64,000 nt of DNA from UBA8079 sp965205535 (GCA_965205535.1 CBDBHH010000005.1:2728001-2792000); one strand, 5' to 3'; shown: positions 16,917-26,364, counted from the stretch's first letter. The notes: generated by a model not told the origin, from the sequence alone. Numbers and translations are program-made.

Positions 16917-17959
16917 CGTCCCATGCGCGTATCTCGGCGGTTGCCACAGCTGTCCCGGAGCATGTGCTCGATCAGAATGAGGTGATCGAACGATCGCGCG
17001 AGATATTCGCGCCGGACGTCTCCGGCTTCGAACGTTTCACGGATGCGTATCGAAACGCCGCGATCGAGACGCGACATTCCTGCATGCCGATCGACTGGTA
17101 CGCGAAAGAACATCCGTTCTCCGAACGGAACGACCTGTATGTCGAACACGCCATCGAACTCCTGAGCCGGGTCTGCCAGAATCTGTTCGAACAGGCGGGC
17201 ATTACCGCGGGGGACGTGGATGCGATCGTGGTCGCATCAACGACCGGCGTGGCGACTCCCAGCCTTGATGCGTTGTTGCTCGAACGGTTGCCTTTCCGAC
17301 GCGACGTGCAACGGTTGCCAATATTCGGACTTGGCTGCGCCGGCGGTGTGAGCGGGTTGGCGCGCGCGTCGCAGATGGCGATGAGCCGGCCGGATGCCTG
17401 CGTTCTATATCTGGTTGTAGAGCTCTGTGGCCTGACCTTCCGGGTCAATGACACGTCGAAGAGCAATATCATTGCGACCGCCTTGTTCGGAGACGGTGCG
17501 GCGGGTGCAATCCTGGGCTGTGAGCAGTCGGGCCCCGCGGTCGCGGGCCGGGCGGAACACACCTGGGAGGATTCCCTCGACGTCATGGGTTGGGAAGTGG
17601 GAGATGACGGGCTCGGCGTGTTGTTCTCGCGTGATATTCCACATCTTGTCCGAACCCGGTTGCGTGAACCTGCATATGCGTTTCTCGAGCGCCACGGACT
17701 GGGGCCGCAGGATATCGCGCGTCACGCATGCCATCCTGGCGGCGCGAAGGTTCTCGACGCCCTCGAAGAAGTCTATGGGTTGCCGCCAGGTGAGCTTGTG
17801 ATCGCGCGCGATATTCTGCGCCGGTTCGGCAACATGTCTGCCGCCACAGCCATGTTCGTGCTGGCCGAAACCATGCGCGAGGGCATGGCGGGGAATTGGC
17901 TGATGTCGGCGATGGGCCCCGGTTTTACCGCATCCTTCGCATTGCTGGAGGCCCCATGA
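16913..17959 (+). CDS. type III polyketide synthase (chalcone/stilbene synthase family)
   Basis: 348 residues, normal length. The catalytic triad of the family is present: Cys142 in FGLGCAGGVSG, His274 in ACHPGGAK and Asn307 in FGNMSAAT. These enzymes extend acyl-CoA starters with malonyl-CoA to make alkylpyrones, alkylresorcinols or phloroglucinol-type compounds. The next gene encodes an isoprenylcysteine-methyltransferase-like protein; the same pairing in Bacillus subtilis (BpsA-BpsB) gives methylated alkylpyrones, so a similar product is likely here. Both junctions are ATGA overlaps. Confidence 0.92.
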   Translation: MTSHARISAVATAVPEHVLDQNEVIERSREIFAPDVSGFERFTDAYRNAAIETRHSCMPIDWYAKEHPFSERNDLYVEHAIELLSRVCQNLFEQAGITAGDVDAIVVASTTGVATPSLDALLLERLPFRRDVQRLPIFGLGCAGGVSGLARASQMAMSRPDACVLYLVVELCGLTFRVNDTSKSNIIATALFGDGAAGAILGCEQSGPAVAGRAEHTWEDSLDVMGWEVGDDGLGVLFSRDIPHLVRTRLREPAYAFLERHGLGPQDIARHACHPGGAKVLDALEEVYGLPPGELVIARDILRRFGNMSAATAMFVLAETMREGMAGNWLMSAMGPGFTASFALLEAP

Positions 17960-18453
17960 GCACCTGGTACTTGTTGATTGCGCTGATCGTCATTCAGCGG
18001 CTTGTCGAGCTGGCGATTGCACGGATCAACACGCGGCGTTTGCTCGCCGAGGGCGGTGAGGAGGTTGGTGCCGGCCACTATCCGCTGATTGTCGGTCTGC
18101 ATGCGGCCTGGTTTATCTGCCTGCTTGTCTTTGTCCCGGGCGACAGTTTCATCGATCCAATTCTGCTGGGGGTGTTCGTGCTCCTGCAACTCGGTCGGGT
18201 CTGGGTGCTGACAAGCCTCGGGCGTTACTGGACCACCCGGATTATCACGGTTCCCGGTGCACCCTTGATCAGACGGGGACCGTTCCGGTTTGTGCGTCAC
18301 CCGAACTATCTCATCGTCGAGGCGGAGATCATCATCGTGCCGATGATCGCGGGTGCGTGGGAGCTGGCGGTCATCTTCGGGCTGACCAACGCTGCCGTCC
18401 TGGCGTTGCGGATACGCGTCGAGGAACGTGCGCTGTCGGGACGCCGTGGCTAG
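17956..18453 (+). CDS. isoprenylcysteine carboxyl methyltransferase family protein, likely polyketide O-methyltransferase
   Basis: 165 residues with about four membrane segments and the ICMT-family C-terminal signature: GRYWTTRIITVPGAPLI, RRGPFRFVRHPNYL (cofactor-binding region) and VEERALSG. Bacteria lack prenylated CAAX proteins. In characterised cases this family methylates products of a neighbouring type III polyketide synthase, as BpsB does. The start overlaps the synthase stop. The end converges with the next gene, and both stop codons share a CTAG. Confidence 0.85.
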   Translation: MSTWYLLIALIVIQRLVELAIARINTRRLLAEGGEEVGAGHYPLIVGLHAAWFICLLVFVPGDSFIDPILLGVFVLLQLGRVWVLTSLGRYWTTRIITVPGAPLIRRGPFRFVRHPNYLIVEAEIIIVPMIAGAWELAVIFGLTNAAVLALRIRVEERALSGRRG

Positions 18454-19478
18454 AGGTACGGATCGGGACGGACCCGGATCAACTGGCGACCCTTGTTCCG
18501 GCCCTCGTAAAGACCCGCCAGTGCCGCACCGGCGTTCTCAAGTCCGTCGATAATATCTTCACGATACTGAATCCTGCCGTCGCGAACCCATGCGCTGAGG
18601 TCGGCATGGGCCTCACCGTAACGATCTGCGAAATCGAAGGTCAGGAACCCTTCCATGCGGATGCGGTTGACCAGGAGATTGCGTTCCGGTCGAAGGCCGC
18701 TTGGCTGGGGAATCCAGGAATCCGTGGCCGCCGTGCCGCAAATGACAACGCGCCCGTGCAAATTGACCTGGCCGAGGACGATGTCGAGGGTCTCGCCGCC
18801 GACATTGTCGTAATAGACATCGACCCCGTCGGGGCAGGCCTGCCGGATCGCGGCATCGAGGTCGTCGACGGCCTTGTAGTCGATGGCGGTGTCGAAGCCA
18901 AACACATCGGTGCAAAGCGCTGTCTTTTCCGGACCGCCTGCGATGCCGACTGTTCGGCAGCCCTTGATCTTGGCGATTTGTCCGACCGCGCTGCCGACGG
19001 CGCCAGCCGCTGTCGAGACCAGGACGGTATCGCCGGCCTTCGGTTGACCAATTTCAAGCAAACCGAAATAGGCCGTGAAGCCGTTGATCCCCAGGATGCC
19101 CAGTGCTGAGGACAACGGTCCGTCGTTCGGGTCGATCTTTCGGAACGTGGGGCGCGCGGGGTCGGCGACCGCGTATTCCGCCCAGCCCGTATTGGCCGTG
19201 ACGACATCGCCCTCCTTGATGTCCCGATTGTTGGATTCGACGACAACCCCGACGCTGAAGGCATGCATGGTCGTGCCGGTCTCGACACTGGCATAGTTCC
19301 GGGCCTTGCTGATCCAGCCCTTCATGCCCGGATCGGCCGTGACATAGATGTTGTTGATCAGGACTTCACCGTCACCGGGAGTGGGCGCGTCGTCCGTTGC
19401 CAGCTCGAACAATTCGGGTGTCGGCAGGCCGGTGGCGCGTTCCTTGAGAATGACATGATTGTTGCGATGCTGGGGCAC
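18450..19478 (-). CDS. NADP-dependent MDR oxidoreductase (PTGR/curcumin-reductase type)
   Basis: 342 residues from GTG 19478, which has an AGGA-like site upstream; the frame is open further. It is a zinc-free double-bond reductase of the leukotriene B4 dehydrogenase group: NNIYVTADPGMKGWI, VSTAAGAVGSAVGQIAK, VDVYYDNVGGETLD and the long loop around RMEGFLTFDF are diagnostic. It probably reduces alpha,beta-unsaturated carbonyl compounds. It is transcribed alone, divergent from the PqiA-like gene. Confidence 0.87.
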   Translation of the reverse strand: MPQHRNNHVILKERATGLPTPELFELATDDAPTPGDGEVLINNIYVTADPGMKGWISKARNYASVETGTTMHAFSVGVVVESNNRDIKEGDVVTANTGWAEYAVADPARPTFRKIDPNDGPLSSALGILGINGFTAYFGLLEIGQPKAGDTVLVSTAAGAVGSAVGQIAKIKGCRTVGIAGGPEKTALCTDVFGFDTAIDYKAVDDLDAAIRQACPDGVDVYYDNVGGETLDIVLGQVNLHGRVVICGTAATDSWIPQPSGLRPERNLLVNRIRMEGFLTFDFADRYGEAHADLSAWVRDGRIQYREDIIDGLENAGAALAGLYEGRNKGRQLIRVRPDPYL

Positions 19479-19606
19479 GGGCAGGGCTTCCTGTTGACGA
19501 TTTGTCGACGGCAATCTATGCGGTCGGTGTGACGGTACTATAGATTCCGCGATGCAAAACCGAACAAACCGGATGTTTGTACCTCGAATGGAGAAACGCA
19601 AATATC

Positions 19607-20110
19607 ATGCGTTCAACGATGCCAGGTCCGCTCTTCAAACGAGCTCAGGGTTTCGACCGCATCCTGGGGTTGATCCTTTTGGCGTCCCTCGGGGCATTGG
19701 TGGCCGGTCTTTTCCTGCCAGCGATCACCGTTCGCTCCCTGTTTATTTCCCAGGATTTCTCGCTGGTCGAAAGTGTGCTGGCGTTTCTCGATGAAGGTGA
19801 CTGGTTTCTGTTCATCATCACCTTCCTGTTCTCCGTCGTGTTTCCTGTCGTGAAGATCATCACCGGCATCGCCTTGTGGTTTTTCCTCGATGCAACCAGC
19901 GGGTATGCACGCCCGGTTCTGGGCTGGCTGTCGACATTCTCTAAATGGTCGATGCTGGATGTTTTCATCATCGCGTTGATCGTGCTCGTCGCGGACGGCC
20001 GGCTGCTGACGAGCGCGGATATTCAGATCGGTGCGATCGTTTTTTCGGTTGCCGTGCTGGTTTCGACGTGGGCCACGCGCCGTTTGAGCGCACTTGCCGG
20101 GAACGCTTGA
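19607..20110 (+). CDS. PqiA-domain inner-membrane protein
   Basis: 167 residues from ATG 19607, with GGAG ten bases upstream. Four hydrophobic segments and the family motif LSTFSKWSMLDVFIIALIV match the paraquat-inducible protein A domain, present here as a single copy rather than the two of E. coli PqiA. Relatives belong to lipid-transport systems with MCE proteins, but no MCE gene is adjacent. It converges end to end with the lipoprotein gene at 20111. Confidence 0.82.
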   Translation: MRSTMPGPLFKRAQGFDRILGLILLASLGALVAGLFLPAITVRSLFISQDFSLVESVLAFLDEGDWFLFIITFLFSVVFPVVKIITGIALWFFLDATSGYARPVLGWLSTFSKWSMLDVFIIALIVLVADGRLLTSADIQIGAIVFSVAVLVSTWATRRLSALAGNA

Positions 20111-20614
20111 TCAGCGTGTAGGCGTGACTTGAACCGGGGCATTGGCACCGGACCCTGCACCTGGTGCAGCACCGGAATGCCGGGGTGCTACCGTAATCGT
20201 TGCGATGCTGCCGCCGAGGGTGCGGCCCTCAATCTGAACAGTCGCCGCGCGTTCGCCTCGCGTAAACGACAGGACGCTGATTTCTGCCTGCACGCTCATG
20301 ATCGGCGCCCAGCCGAAATTCGGCATCTGTGTTTGGTAGAGCGCAAATGTCGGTGTCGCACTCTGGCCGACATTCAAAACAATTCGACCTGTCCACCGGT
20401 CCAGGTCGCCAAGAATGAGCGAGCGTTCAACGTTGAGCGACGATTCCGGAGGAATGGGTATGTCGGTCAGGAGCGAGAAACTCTTCTCGATACCCGACTT
20501 TCCGTCGCTCGACGAGGTGGGTTGCAGCTTCGTACCCTGGGCGCATGCCGCCAGCACGAATATTGCCGCGAACAGCAGCGCGTTTGTCTTGAGTGTGCGT
20601 CGCCCGGAAATCAT
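20111..20614 (-). CDS. lipoprotein of unknown function
   Basis: 167 residues. The lipobox VLAAC (Cys at about residue 24) follows a hydrophobic stretch, so it should be lipidated and held in the envelope. DIPIPPESSLNVERSLILGDLDRWTGRI and the later SVLSFTRGERAATVQIEGRTLGG suggest a compact beta-rich domain; the last 25 residues are Pro/Ala/Gly-rich. No characterised homologue is recognised. Confidence 0.7.
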   Translation of the reverse strand: MISGRRTLKTNALLFAAIFVLAACAQGTKLQPTSSSDGKSGIEKSFSLLTDIPIPPESSLNVERSLILGDLDRWTGRIVLNVGQSATPTFALYQTQMPNFGWAPIMSVQAEISVLSFTRGERAATVQIEGRTLGGSIATITVAPRHSGAAPGAGSGANAPVQVTPTR

Positions 20615-20680
20615 GGCGAATCCGTATCAACGGACCGTGAGTCGCGCCAATCGATGCTTGGCCGAGCCGGTTTGTGCGAT

Positions 20681-21031
20681 CTAGTTGCTGAAGGCGTCAA
20701 ACGCAGCCAGCGCGTCTGCGCCATACACGGTGGCGGGGCCGCCACCCATCTCGATGGCCACGGCGATCGCGTCGCAGATTTCTTCCCGGGTGGCCCCATG
20801 GGCCACGGACTGTTTTGTGTGATAGACGACGCAGCCCTCACAACGTTGGACGATGGCGATGGCCAGGGCCATCATTTCCGTCGTCTTCACATTGAGGGCT
20901 GCCGGTGACTGGGCAGCCTGGGTCACCGTGCGGTGACCGCGCATGATATCGGGTGCGGCGCGAAACAGTTCGGTCGCGCGTGCATCCTGCGCATCGGATA
21001 TGGCGTGATAGTCCTTGGTGGGTGCGGTCAT
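20681..21031 (-). CDS. carboxymuconolactone decarboxylase/AhpD-family protein
   Basis: 116 residues. The all-alpha AhpD-like fold is shown by the redox motif RCEGCVVYHTKQSVAHGAT, with CxxC followed by His, and by ATREEICDAIAVAIEMGGGPA. Proteins with this motif act as thiol peroxidase or alkylhydroperoxidase-like redox proteins. It is divergent from the following EamA transporter gene. Confidence 0.85.
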   Translation of the reverse strand: MTAPTKDYHAISDAQDARATELFRAAPDIMRGHRTVTQAAQSPAALNVKTTEMMALAIAIVQRCEGCVVYHTKQSVAHGATREEICDAIAVAIEMGGGPATVYGADALAAFDAFSN

Positions 21032-21142
21032 GGCTGGTTCCTGTCGGCCTTGTGTGATTCGGGTTGGCTTGTGCTTTTCACAGCGTGCTCTAGTTTGCCG
21101 TCATACGTCCAATATTTGGTCCAGGATTGATCACGTAACCCC

Positions 21143-22027
21143 ATGTCGACAATGACCGAACGTCCATCCGACGCGCCGTTCCGCGGTGTCCTGATGATGT
21201 GTATCGCTGTGCTTTGCTTCGCGACGATGAACGGGTTCGTCAAGGAGTTGCGGATCCAGGAACTGCCCCTGGTAGAGATCATCTGGGGACGTTACTTCTT
21301 TCACACGCTTCTGGTTCTCGCGATTTTTCCACGCAAAATTCCCACGCTTCTGTCGGGCTCTGACAAGAAGCTGCAAGTAATAAGGTCGATCCTGGTGTTG
21401 CTTGCCACGGCCTGCATGTTCACCGCCGTCGGATTGATGCCGCTCGCAGATGCCGTGGCCATTACGTTCATCGCGCCGTTGCTGATTACCGCCTTGTCTG
21501 TGCCATTTCTCAAGGAAAAGGTGGGGCTGCGACGTTGGATTGCCGTGTTTGTGGGCTTCGTCGGCATGATCGTGATTGTTCGCCCCGGGGGCGGATTGTT
21601 TCAGCTCGCCGCCTTGCTGCCCGTCGGTGTCACAATTTTATATGCGGTCTACCAGATCATCACGCGCGTGATCAGCCATCGTACCGACCCGATCAACTCA
21701 TTGTTCTATACCGCGATCGTTGGCGGGGTCGTGATGAGCCTCATTGTCCCGTTCTTCTGGCAAACGCCGACGCTCGAGCAATGGGGTCTTTTGATCCTTG
21801 CCGGCTTCCTCGGCGGGCTTGGACACTGGGCGATCATCATTGCCTATCAGCGTGCGGAAGCGCCGCTCGTGGCGCCGTTTGCTTATACCGAGTTGATCTG
21901 GGCAACGCTCTTGGGGCTGTCGCTGTTTGGCGATTTTCCGGATATCTGGACTTTGGTCGGGGCAGGCATCATCGCCATGAGTGGCATCTACATCCTGCAA
22001 CGCGAGCGAACGACAAAAGCAGGTTAG
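21143..22027 (+). CDS. EamA/DMT-family transporter
   Basis: 294 residues with ten predicted membrane segments in two EamA repeats (GVLMMCIAVLCFATMNGFVK ... AIIIAYQRAEAPLVAPFAY). It is similar in layout to the transporter at 16011, with matching stretches such as GLMPLADAVAITFIAPLLIT, but is not part of an operon. The substrate is unknown; the family exports amino acids, purines and other metabolites. Confidence 0.87.
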   Translation: MSTMTERPSDAPFRGVLMMCIAVLCFATMNGFVKELRIQELPLVEIIWGRYFFHTLLVLAIFPRKIPTLLSGSDKKLQVIRSILVLLATACMFTAVGLMPLADAVAITFIAPLLITALSVPFLKEKVGLRRWIAVFVGFVGMIVIVRPGGGLFQLAALLPVGVTILYAVYQIITRVISHRTDPINSLFYTAIVGGVVMSLIVPFFWQTPTLEQWGLLILAGFLGGLGHWAIIIAYQRAEAPLVAPFAYTELIWATLLGLSLFGDFPDIWTLVGAGIIAMSGIYILQRERTTKAG

Positions 22028-22047
22028 ATGCCACTGCTGTATCGAGG

Positions 22048-22542
22048 CTATTCCTTCGAGAAATGCTCGATGAATACCAGCAGCATATCCGGCGTGGTGC
22101 CATCCGAGGCCAGCGGGAGGATGACGTCTTCCGCGCGGACGTAGTTCTGATGGGGCCCGACATAAGGCGTATTGCTGTGCAGGGGCGCACCTGACGAGGC
22201 CACTTCGACGCATGAATTGAAGATGCGGCTCGGGGGCGCCATATGGTCGATCTCGGACATCCAGCTTCCCGTCCAGTCGTTGGAGAGATGGTGGACGATA
22301 TTGGTCCCGATCAGTCGAAAGCGGAAATCCCAACTATCCTTGCGCACATCCAGCAAGATGACCTGAGGGAGTAACAACGGAATATCGAGCGGGTCGATGT
22401 CGGAACGCGCAGGCAGTTGCTCACCGCTGCATTTCGAATTCCAGTATGCCTCGCCCAGTTCGATCACGTGATTGCGGATCGAGGCGGGCACGTTCGTGTT
22501 AAACCCACTTTTGCTGGATGCGGTATTGGAACTGAACGTCAT
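22048..22542 (-). CDS. PAS-fold (PAS_5-type) domain protein
   Basis: 164 residues from ATG 22542; a TTG further upstream is possible. The pattern YWNSKCSGEQLPARSDIDPLDIPLLLPQVILLDV and FRFRLIGTNIVHHLSNDWTG is typical of the alphaproteobacterial PAS_5 family, which usually stands alone without a kinase or cyclase domain. Ligand and partner are unknown. Confidence 0.78.
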   Translation of the reverse strand: MTFSSNTASSKSGFNTNVPASIRNHVIELGEAYWNSKCSGEQLPARSDIDPLDIPLLLPQVILLDVRKDSWDFRFRLIGTNIVHHLSNDWTGSWMSEIDHMAPPSRIFNSCVEVASSGAPLHSNTPYVGPHQNYVRAEDVILPLASDGTTPDMLLVFIEHFSKE

Positions 22543-22672
22543 GGCTACCTGACTGGGTACTGGATTCGTTTTGCGCTGCAATTAACCGCAGGCGTGCTGA
22601 TCATATAATTCTTCGAACGTGAATTCGCGGTATCTCCGGCACACAATAATTTGAATGCAATGATACCAAAGG

Positions 22673-23701
22673 TCAACGTGGTGGGCCACGACGTGGCGGC
22701 GGCGGTGTGCCGCGTCGGAACGGCTCTTGGCCGGGCCCGAACCCGTCATCACCAGGCCCACGACGTTGCACAAAGCTGGTATTCGGCATGCCCCGAAAAC
22801 AGCGGGGAACGAAGGGAAAGCGTGCCGTCAGGAAGTAAGCGTAGATTCCATCAGGATAGTCCGGTGTGACAGTGTTACGACCATTGCATTGGTCGAGATC
22901 TCCTGCGCCGGCAATGAATTCGTAATCCTCGACAAAGGTGCCGTCATAGATGCCGCCAGGTCCGCCAGGCCTCGCGCCGTTCTTAACTGAATAGCTCGCG
23001 CGCAATGCAGTTACAGATGAAGCGGCATCTTTCGGATCGACGTAGCCGTATTCGGCATAAATCGGAAAGCCGTCAGCGGCGTAGCCGACGATCGCGGAAT
23101 GGATATCCCGCGACCAGCTCTTGATCAGGCCGGTCGGCAGGCCGTGATAGTGATAGGCGCCGTTGGGTTGGACATGCGCATTGTTTTTGTCGAGACCGAG
23201 ATTGATGGTCCCGCCAATCGCCTCATAACGCCAACCGGAGCGGCGGTCTCGGTTCCAGTATTCGGCTGCACCGGGGTCGAAGGGTACGCCGTTCACCGCG
23301 ATCCCGAATTTACCCAGCTCGAGAATCTCGATCCTGTCCCGAATCCTCGGCGCGGCGTCCACGCGGAGAACATAATTTTGTGCACGGATCGTGTTGGGGT
23401 TGTTTCGGTTAGGGAAACGCCCGGTCTCGTGATCGGGGATACCGTTTGCCCGGATAATACGTTTGTCCCCGGAAACACTGATTTCGACACTGTTTTTGAG
23501 TGACCATGCTTGAGCCGACTGAATCTCGTTCGCTCGGGTGAGCCCGATCAGGTGCAGGATCGGTGTGGTGACATGGCTCGCGATCTCGCCAGGCATTGGT
23601 TCATGCGCAATCGCCGCAGTGGTTAACGCCGTTGCGAGCGTCGCTGTGGCCAACAAGAGCACGATACGCCGGGTTAGGGATGTCAGGTTGGCAAGTTCCA
23701 T
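22673..23701 (-). CDS. exported YHYH-domain protein
   Basis: 342 residues from ATG 23701. A long signal sequence (SLTRRIVLLLATATLATALT) precedes the mature protein. The name-giving motif is visible as GAYHYHGLPTGL, followed by GYAADGFPIYAEYGY, both characteristic of the YHYH family. The C-terminal 30 residues are a Pro/Arg/Gly-rich tail. The family is widespread in marine bacteria and lacks an assigned function; the His-rich centre suggests metal binding. Confidence 0.85.
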   Translation of the reverse strand: MELANLTSLTRRIVLLLATATLATALTTAAIAHEPMPGEIASHVTTPILHLIGLTRANEIQSAQAWSLKNSVEISVSGDKRIIRANGIPDHETGRFPNRNNPNTIRAQNYVLRVDAAPRIRDRIEILELGKFGIAVNGVPFDPGAAEYWNRDRRSGWRYEAIGGTINLGLDKNNAHVQPNGAYHYHGLPTGLIKSWSRDIHSAIVGYAADGFPIYAEYGYVDPKDAASSVTALRASYSVKNGARPGGPGGIYDGTFVEDYEFIAGAGDLDQCNGRNTVTPDYPDGIYAYFLTARFPFVPRCFRGMPNTSFVQRRGPGDDGFGPGQEPFRRGTPPPPRRGPPR

Positions 23702-23805
23702 CAACGGGTACCGTTCGAGGTTACAGTTGGAACATATCCCGTTCGCGGACGATGAATAAGAGACAGTAGAACTTTGTTCGTCGTCGGAAATCGCCTGTTC
23801 CAAAC

Positions 23806-23838
23806 GCAAAAAGGACCAGCCGTGAAAGGCTGGTCCTT
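23806..23838 (-). terminator. rho-independent terminator of tRNA-Asn
   Basis: AAGGACCAGCC (23811-23821) pairs with GGCTGGTCCTT (23828-23838) around a six-base loop. On the minus strand the stem is followed by a T run. It lies just 3' of the tRNA gene. Confidence 0.85.
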
Positions 23839-23843
23839 GGAAT

Positions 23844-23919
23844 TGGCTCCGGCGGTAGGACTCGAACCTACGACCTAGCGGTTAACAGCCGCTTGCTCTA
23901 CCAACTGAGCTACACCGGA
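23844..23919 (-). tRNA. tRNA-Asn (GTT), CCA encoded
   Basis: 76 nt on the minus strand starting TCCGGTGTAGCTCAGTTGG. D-arm, an anticodon arm with CTGTTAA (anticodon GTT), a T-arm with GGTTCGAGTCC, an acceptor 3' strand CGCCGGA plus G, and encoded CCA are all present, and the acceptor pairs perfectly. A strong terminator follows. Confidence 0.95.
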
Positions 23920-23974
23920 TCAGAGGCGCGCGGTTATAGCAAACCCTTCGCGATACGCAAAAGGTGAATCGTCA

Positions 23975-24931
23975 TTAGTCGTCGGAAACAATCCAGGTCC
24001 CTGTCTCTCCGGCAATGGCCCGCCCGAGGTTTTGCGGGTTGGTGACGATCCCCGTTCCCCCGCCAGCTTCAATGAATTCGATGATTGCATCAATTTTCGG
24101 ACCCATGCTGCCAGCGGGAAACTGGCCGTCCGCCTTGTGCGCGCGGGCCTCCGAGACGGTCATGCGATCGATCCACTTCTCGTCGGGTTCGCCGAAGTTG
24201 ATGGCGACCTTTTCGACTTCCGTGGTGATAATCAGAAACTCCGCATTGAGTTCGTGGGCCAGCAGACTGGATGCGAGGTCCTTGTCGATAACCGCTTCCA
24301 GGCCCTGCAGATTGCCATCTGCGTCGCGGTAGACCGGAATGCCGCCGCCGCCGCACGCGATCACGATATGATTCGCATCAATCAGAGACTCAATGGCGCC
24401 TATATCAACGATCGACCGGGGGCGCGGAGAGGCCACAACGCGACGCCATCCCCGTTCCCCTTCTTCGCGAACATGCCATCCGTGTTCGGCGGCATGGGTT
24501 TGTGCGAAGTCTTCGGTCATATGCGAACCGATTGGTTTCGAAGGATTTGAGAAAGCCGGATCCGACCGGTCGATCAACACCTGGGTCACGATGGCCACGG
24601 CGTGTCGATCGATCCCGCGCCGCTGCATTTCGTTCTGCATGGCACGCTGGAACATCCAGCCGATAGCACCCTGTGTATCGGCACCCGCATAATCCATCGG
24701 TACCGGCGGGACCTCCGCAATTGCGATTTCGGACCGGCGAAGAATAAAACCGACTTGCGGTCCGTTGCCGTGAGTGAGGACGACATCCCAGCCTTTTTCG
24801 ATCATATCCGCGATATGCCCGACGGTGATGGCCGCGGCGGCATACTGGTCGGGAATCGACTTATGGTCTTCGTCGATGATCAGTGAATTACCGCCGGCTG
24901 CTACGACGGCTGTCTTCTGGCGTGGCGGCAT
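23975..24931 (-). CDS. arcC: carbamate kinase
   Basis: 318 residues from ATG 24931, with an excellent GGAGG seven bases upstream. The amino acid kinase fold is shown by VAAGGNSLI near the start, THGNGPQVG, and IACGGGGIPVYRDADG with VIDKDLAS after it. Carbamate kinase makes ATP from carbamoyl phosphate. It lies last in a minus-strand unit after the DUF1116/AllG-like gene and a truncated fdrA. In E. coli these families form the oxamate carbamoyltransferase system that feeds carbamoyl phosphate to a carbamate kinase (AllK), so the same role is likely. Confidence 0.93.
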   Translation of the reverse strand: MPPRQKTAVVAAGGNSLIIDEDHKSIPDQYAAAAITVGHIADMIEKGWDVVLTHGNGPQVGFILRRSEIAIAEVPPVPMDYAGADTQGAIGWMFQRAMQNEMQRRGIDRHAVAIVTQVLIDRSDPAFSNPSKPIGSHMTEDFAQTHAAEHGWHVREEGERGWRRVVASPRPRSIVDIGAIESLIDANHIVIACGGGGIPVYRDADGNLQGLEAVIDKDLASSLLAHELNAEFLIITTEVEKVAINFGEPDEKWIDRMTVSEARAHKADGQFPAGSMGPKIDAIIEFIEAGGGTGIVTNPQNLGRAIAGETGTWIVSDD

Positions 24932-24960
24932 GATGTCGCCTCCTTCCGAAGCCTCAAAGG

Positions 24961-26364
24961 TCAGCCAACAAAAGCCTCCGCGAGCGCGGCGACGGCCGCT
25001 GAAAAGCATGTGAGTGGCGCGTGGGTGATACCGGCCCCGACCTGTCCGATACCGGCCTCGCGGTGGGCTATGCCGGTGTTGATGACGGGCGCGATCCCGG
25101 TGTCCACGACCTTACGGATATCGATGCCCGCCGGTGTCGCCATGAAATCGAGAGCAGGGAGGGTGAAGGCCGTGTTGCGGCCGAATGTGATGTGACCCAT
25201 CCGCTGTGAATTCGCGAGTGCGTCGGCGGCCGTCCCGCCGACGAACTGCACGATGGCTGGTGATGCCGCCATGGCGAAGGCGCCGATCCCGCAGGTTTCG
25301 GTTATCGAACTGTCGCCCAGATCTGGATTGGCATCGGCCGTGCTGTAGCCGGGGAAAAACAAGCCATCGATGATTGAAGCCGGGGCCTCGAACCAGGTGT
25401 CTCCAAGTCCGCTTACGCGGATTCCGAAATTGACGCCGTTTCTGGCCATGGCGGTTACCAGGCTGGAGCCGGGTATGCCGTGCGCGGCGTCGAGCATGGA
25501 TTTACACGCGGGCATCGACAGGTTGAGAAAGAAATGGTCGTTTGAATTGATAAAAGTGACCACCTCGGAAAGGGTCCCGGGGTCCAGCCCCGCATCCAGG
25601 GCCGCAGGGATGAGGCGCTTGATGAGGAGCGCGGATGCCGCACCGTTGCGGTTGTGGACCTCGTCGCCCATGTGAAGTGCCTGGGCCATGATGGGCTTCA
25701 GTTCGAGGTCGCCAAGTGACTCGAGTGTTGCGGCAAGGGCGGGTGCGAGCACGTCTCGCATCCACTCCAGATGCGCAATGACATCAGGAGAATTGGCGCC
25801 GAACCGCAATACCTTTCCCAGGCCCTCGTTCAGGTTTGAGAAAGTGGTGTGATTGTGGACCGGATCCTCAATGATCCAGAGGGGCATCAACGGGCTGATG
25901 ATGCCCGCCATGGGGCCCACGGCACCGAAATGGTGACAGGGCGCGAAGGTGATCTGGCCCGATCCGGCAAGGACCTCGGCATCTTCGGGTGTTTTCGCCC
26001 AGCCTTCGTACACGCATGCACCGGCGATCGCGCCGCGAACCGGTGCGCACATGTCATCCCATTCGATCGGCGGCCCGGAGTGGAGGATCGTCCGTTCGCC
26101 CAGACCATCGAGCACGTCACGTGCGATCCCGACACCCGTCAATGTCGGTTGTGCCGCGAGATAACGGTTGAAGGCGGTCTGGTTTGCCGCCTCGATATCC
26201 GGATGGTTGATGAGGCGGGAGAGGGCGCGCGCGATGTCCTCGTCGTGGGCAGGTGGGGTCCAGTCGACGTCAGAAACGCTGGCGCCGGCTGCGCGGATAG
26301 GCTCGGCGAACTGTGCCAGTCCGACATTTATGATCGAAAGCGGTGCGCCAAACAGATCGCTCAT
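24961..26364 (-). CDS. allG: DUF1116 (YlbE/AllG-like) subunit of oxamate carbamoyltransferase
   Basis: 467 residues. DUF1116 family signatures include VGPMAGIISPLMPLWIIED, MGDEVHNRNGAASALLIK, INSNDHFFLNLSMPACK and ETCGIGAFAMAASPAIV. E. coli YlbE (AllG) belongs here and works with FdrA (AllF) and YlbF (AllH) to convert oxalurate and phosphate to oxamate and carbamoyl phosphate. The start overlaps the end of the fdrA remnant (ATGA). An AllH gene is not visible in the window. With fdrA broken, this protein may have lost its partner. Confidence 0.85.
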   Translation of the reverse strand: MSDLFGAPLSIINVGLAQFAEPIRAAGASVSDVDWTPPAHDEDIARALSRLINHPDIEAANQTAFNRYLAAQPTLTGVGIARDVLDGLGERTILHSGPPIEWDDMCAPVRGAIAGACVYEGWAKTPEDAEVLAGSGQITFAPCHHFGAVGPMAGIISPLMPLWIIEDPVHNHTTFSNLNEGLGKVLRFGANSPDVIAHLEWMRDVLAPALAATLESLGDLELKPIMAQALHMGDEVHNRNGAASALLIKRLIPAALDAGLDPGTLSEVVTFINSNDHFFLNLSMPACKSMLDAAHGIPGSSLVTAMARNGVNFGIRVSGLGDTWFEAPASIIDGLFFPGYSTADANPDLGDSSITETCGIGAFAMAASPAIVQFVGGTAADALANSQRMGHITFGRNTAFTLPALDFMATPAGIDIRKVVDTGIAPVINTGIAHREAGIGQVGAGITHAPLTCFSAAVAALAEAFVG

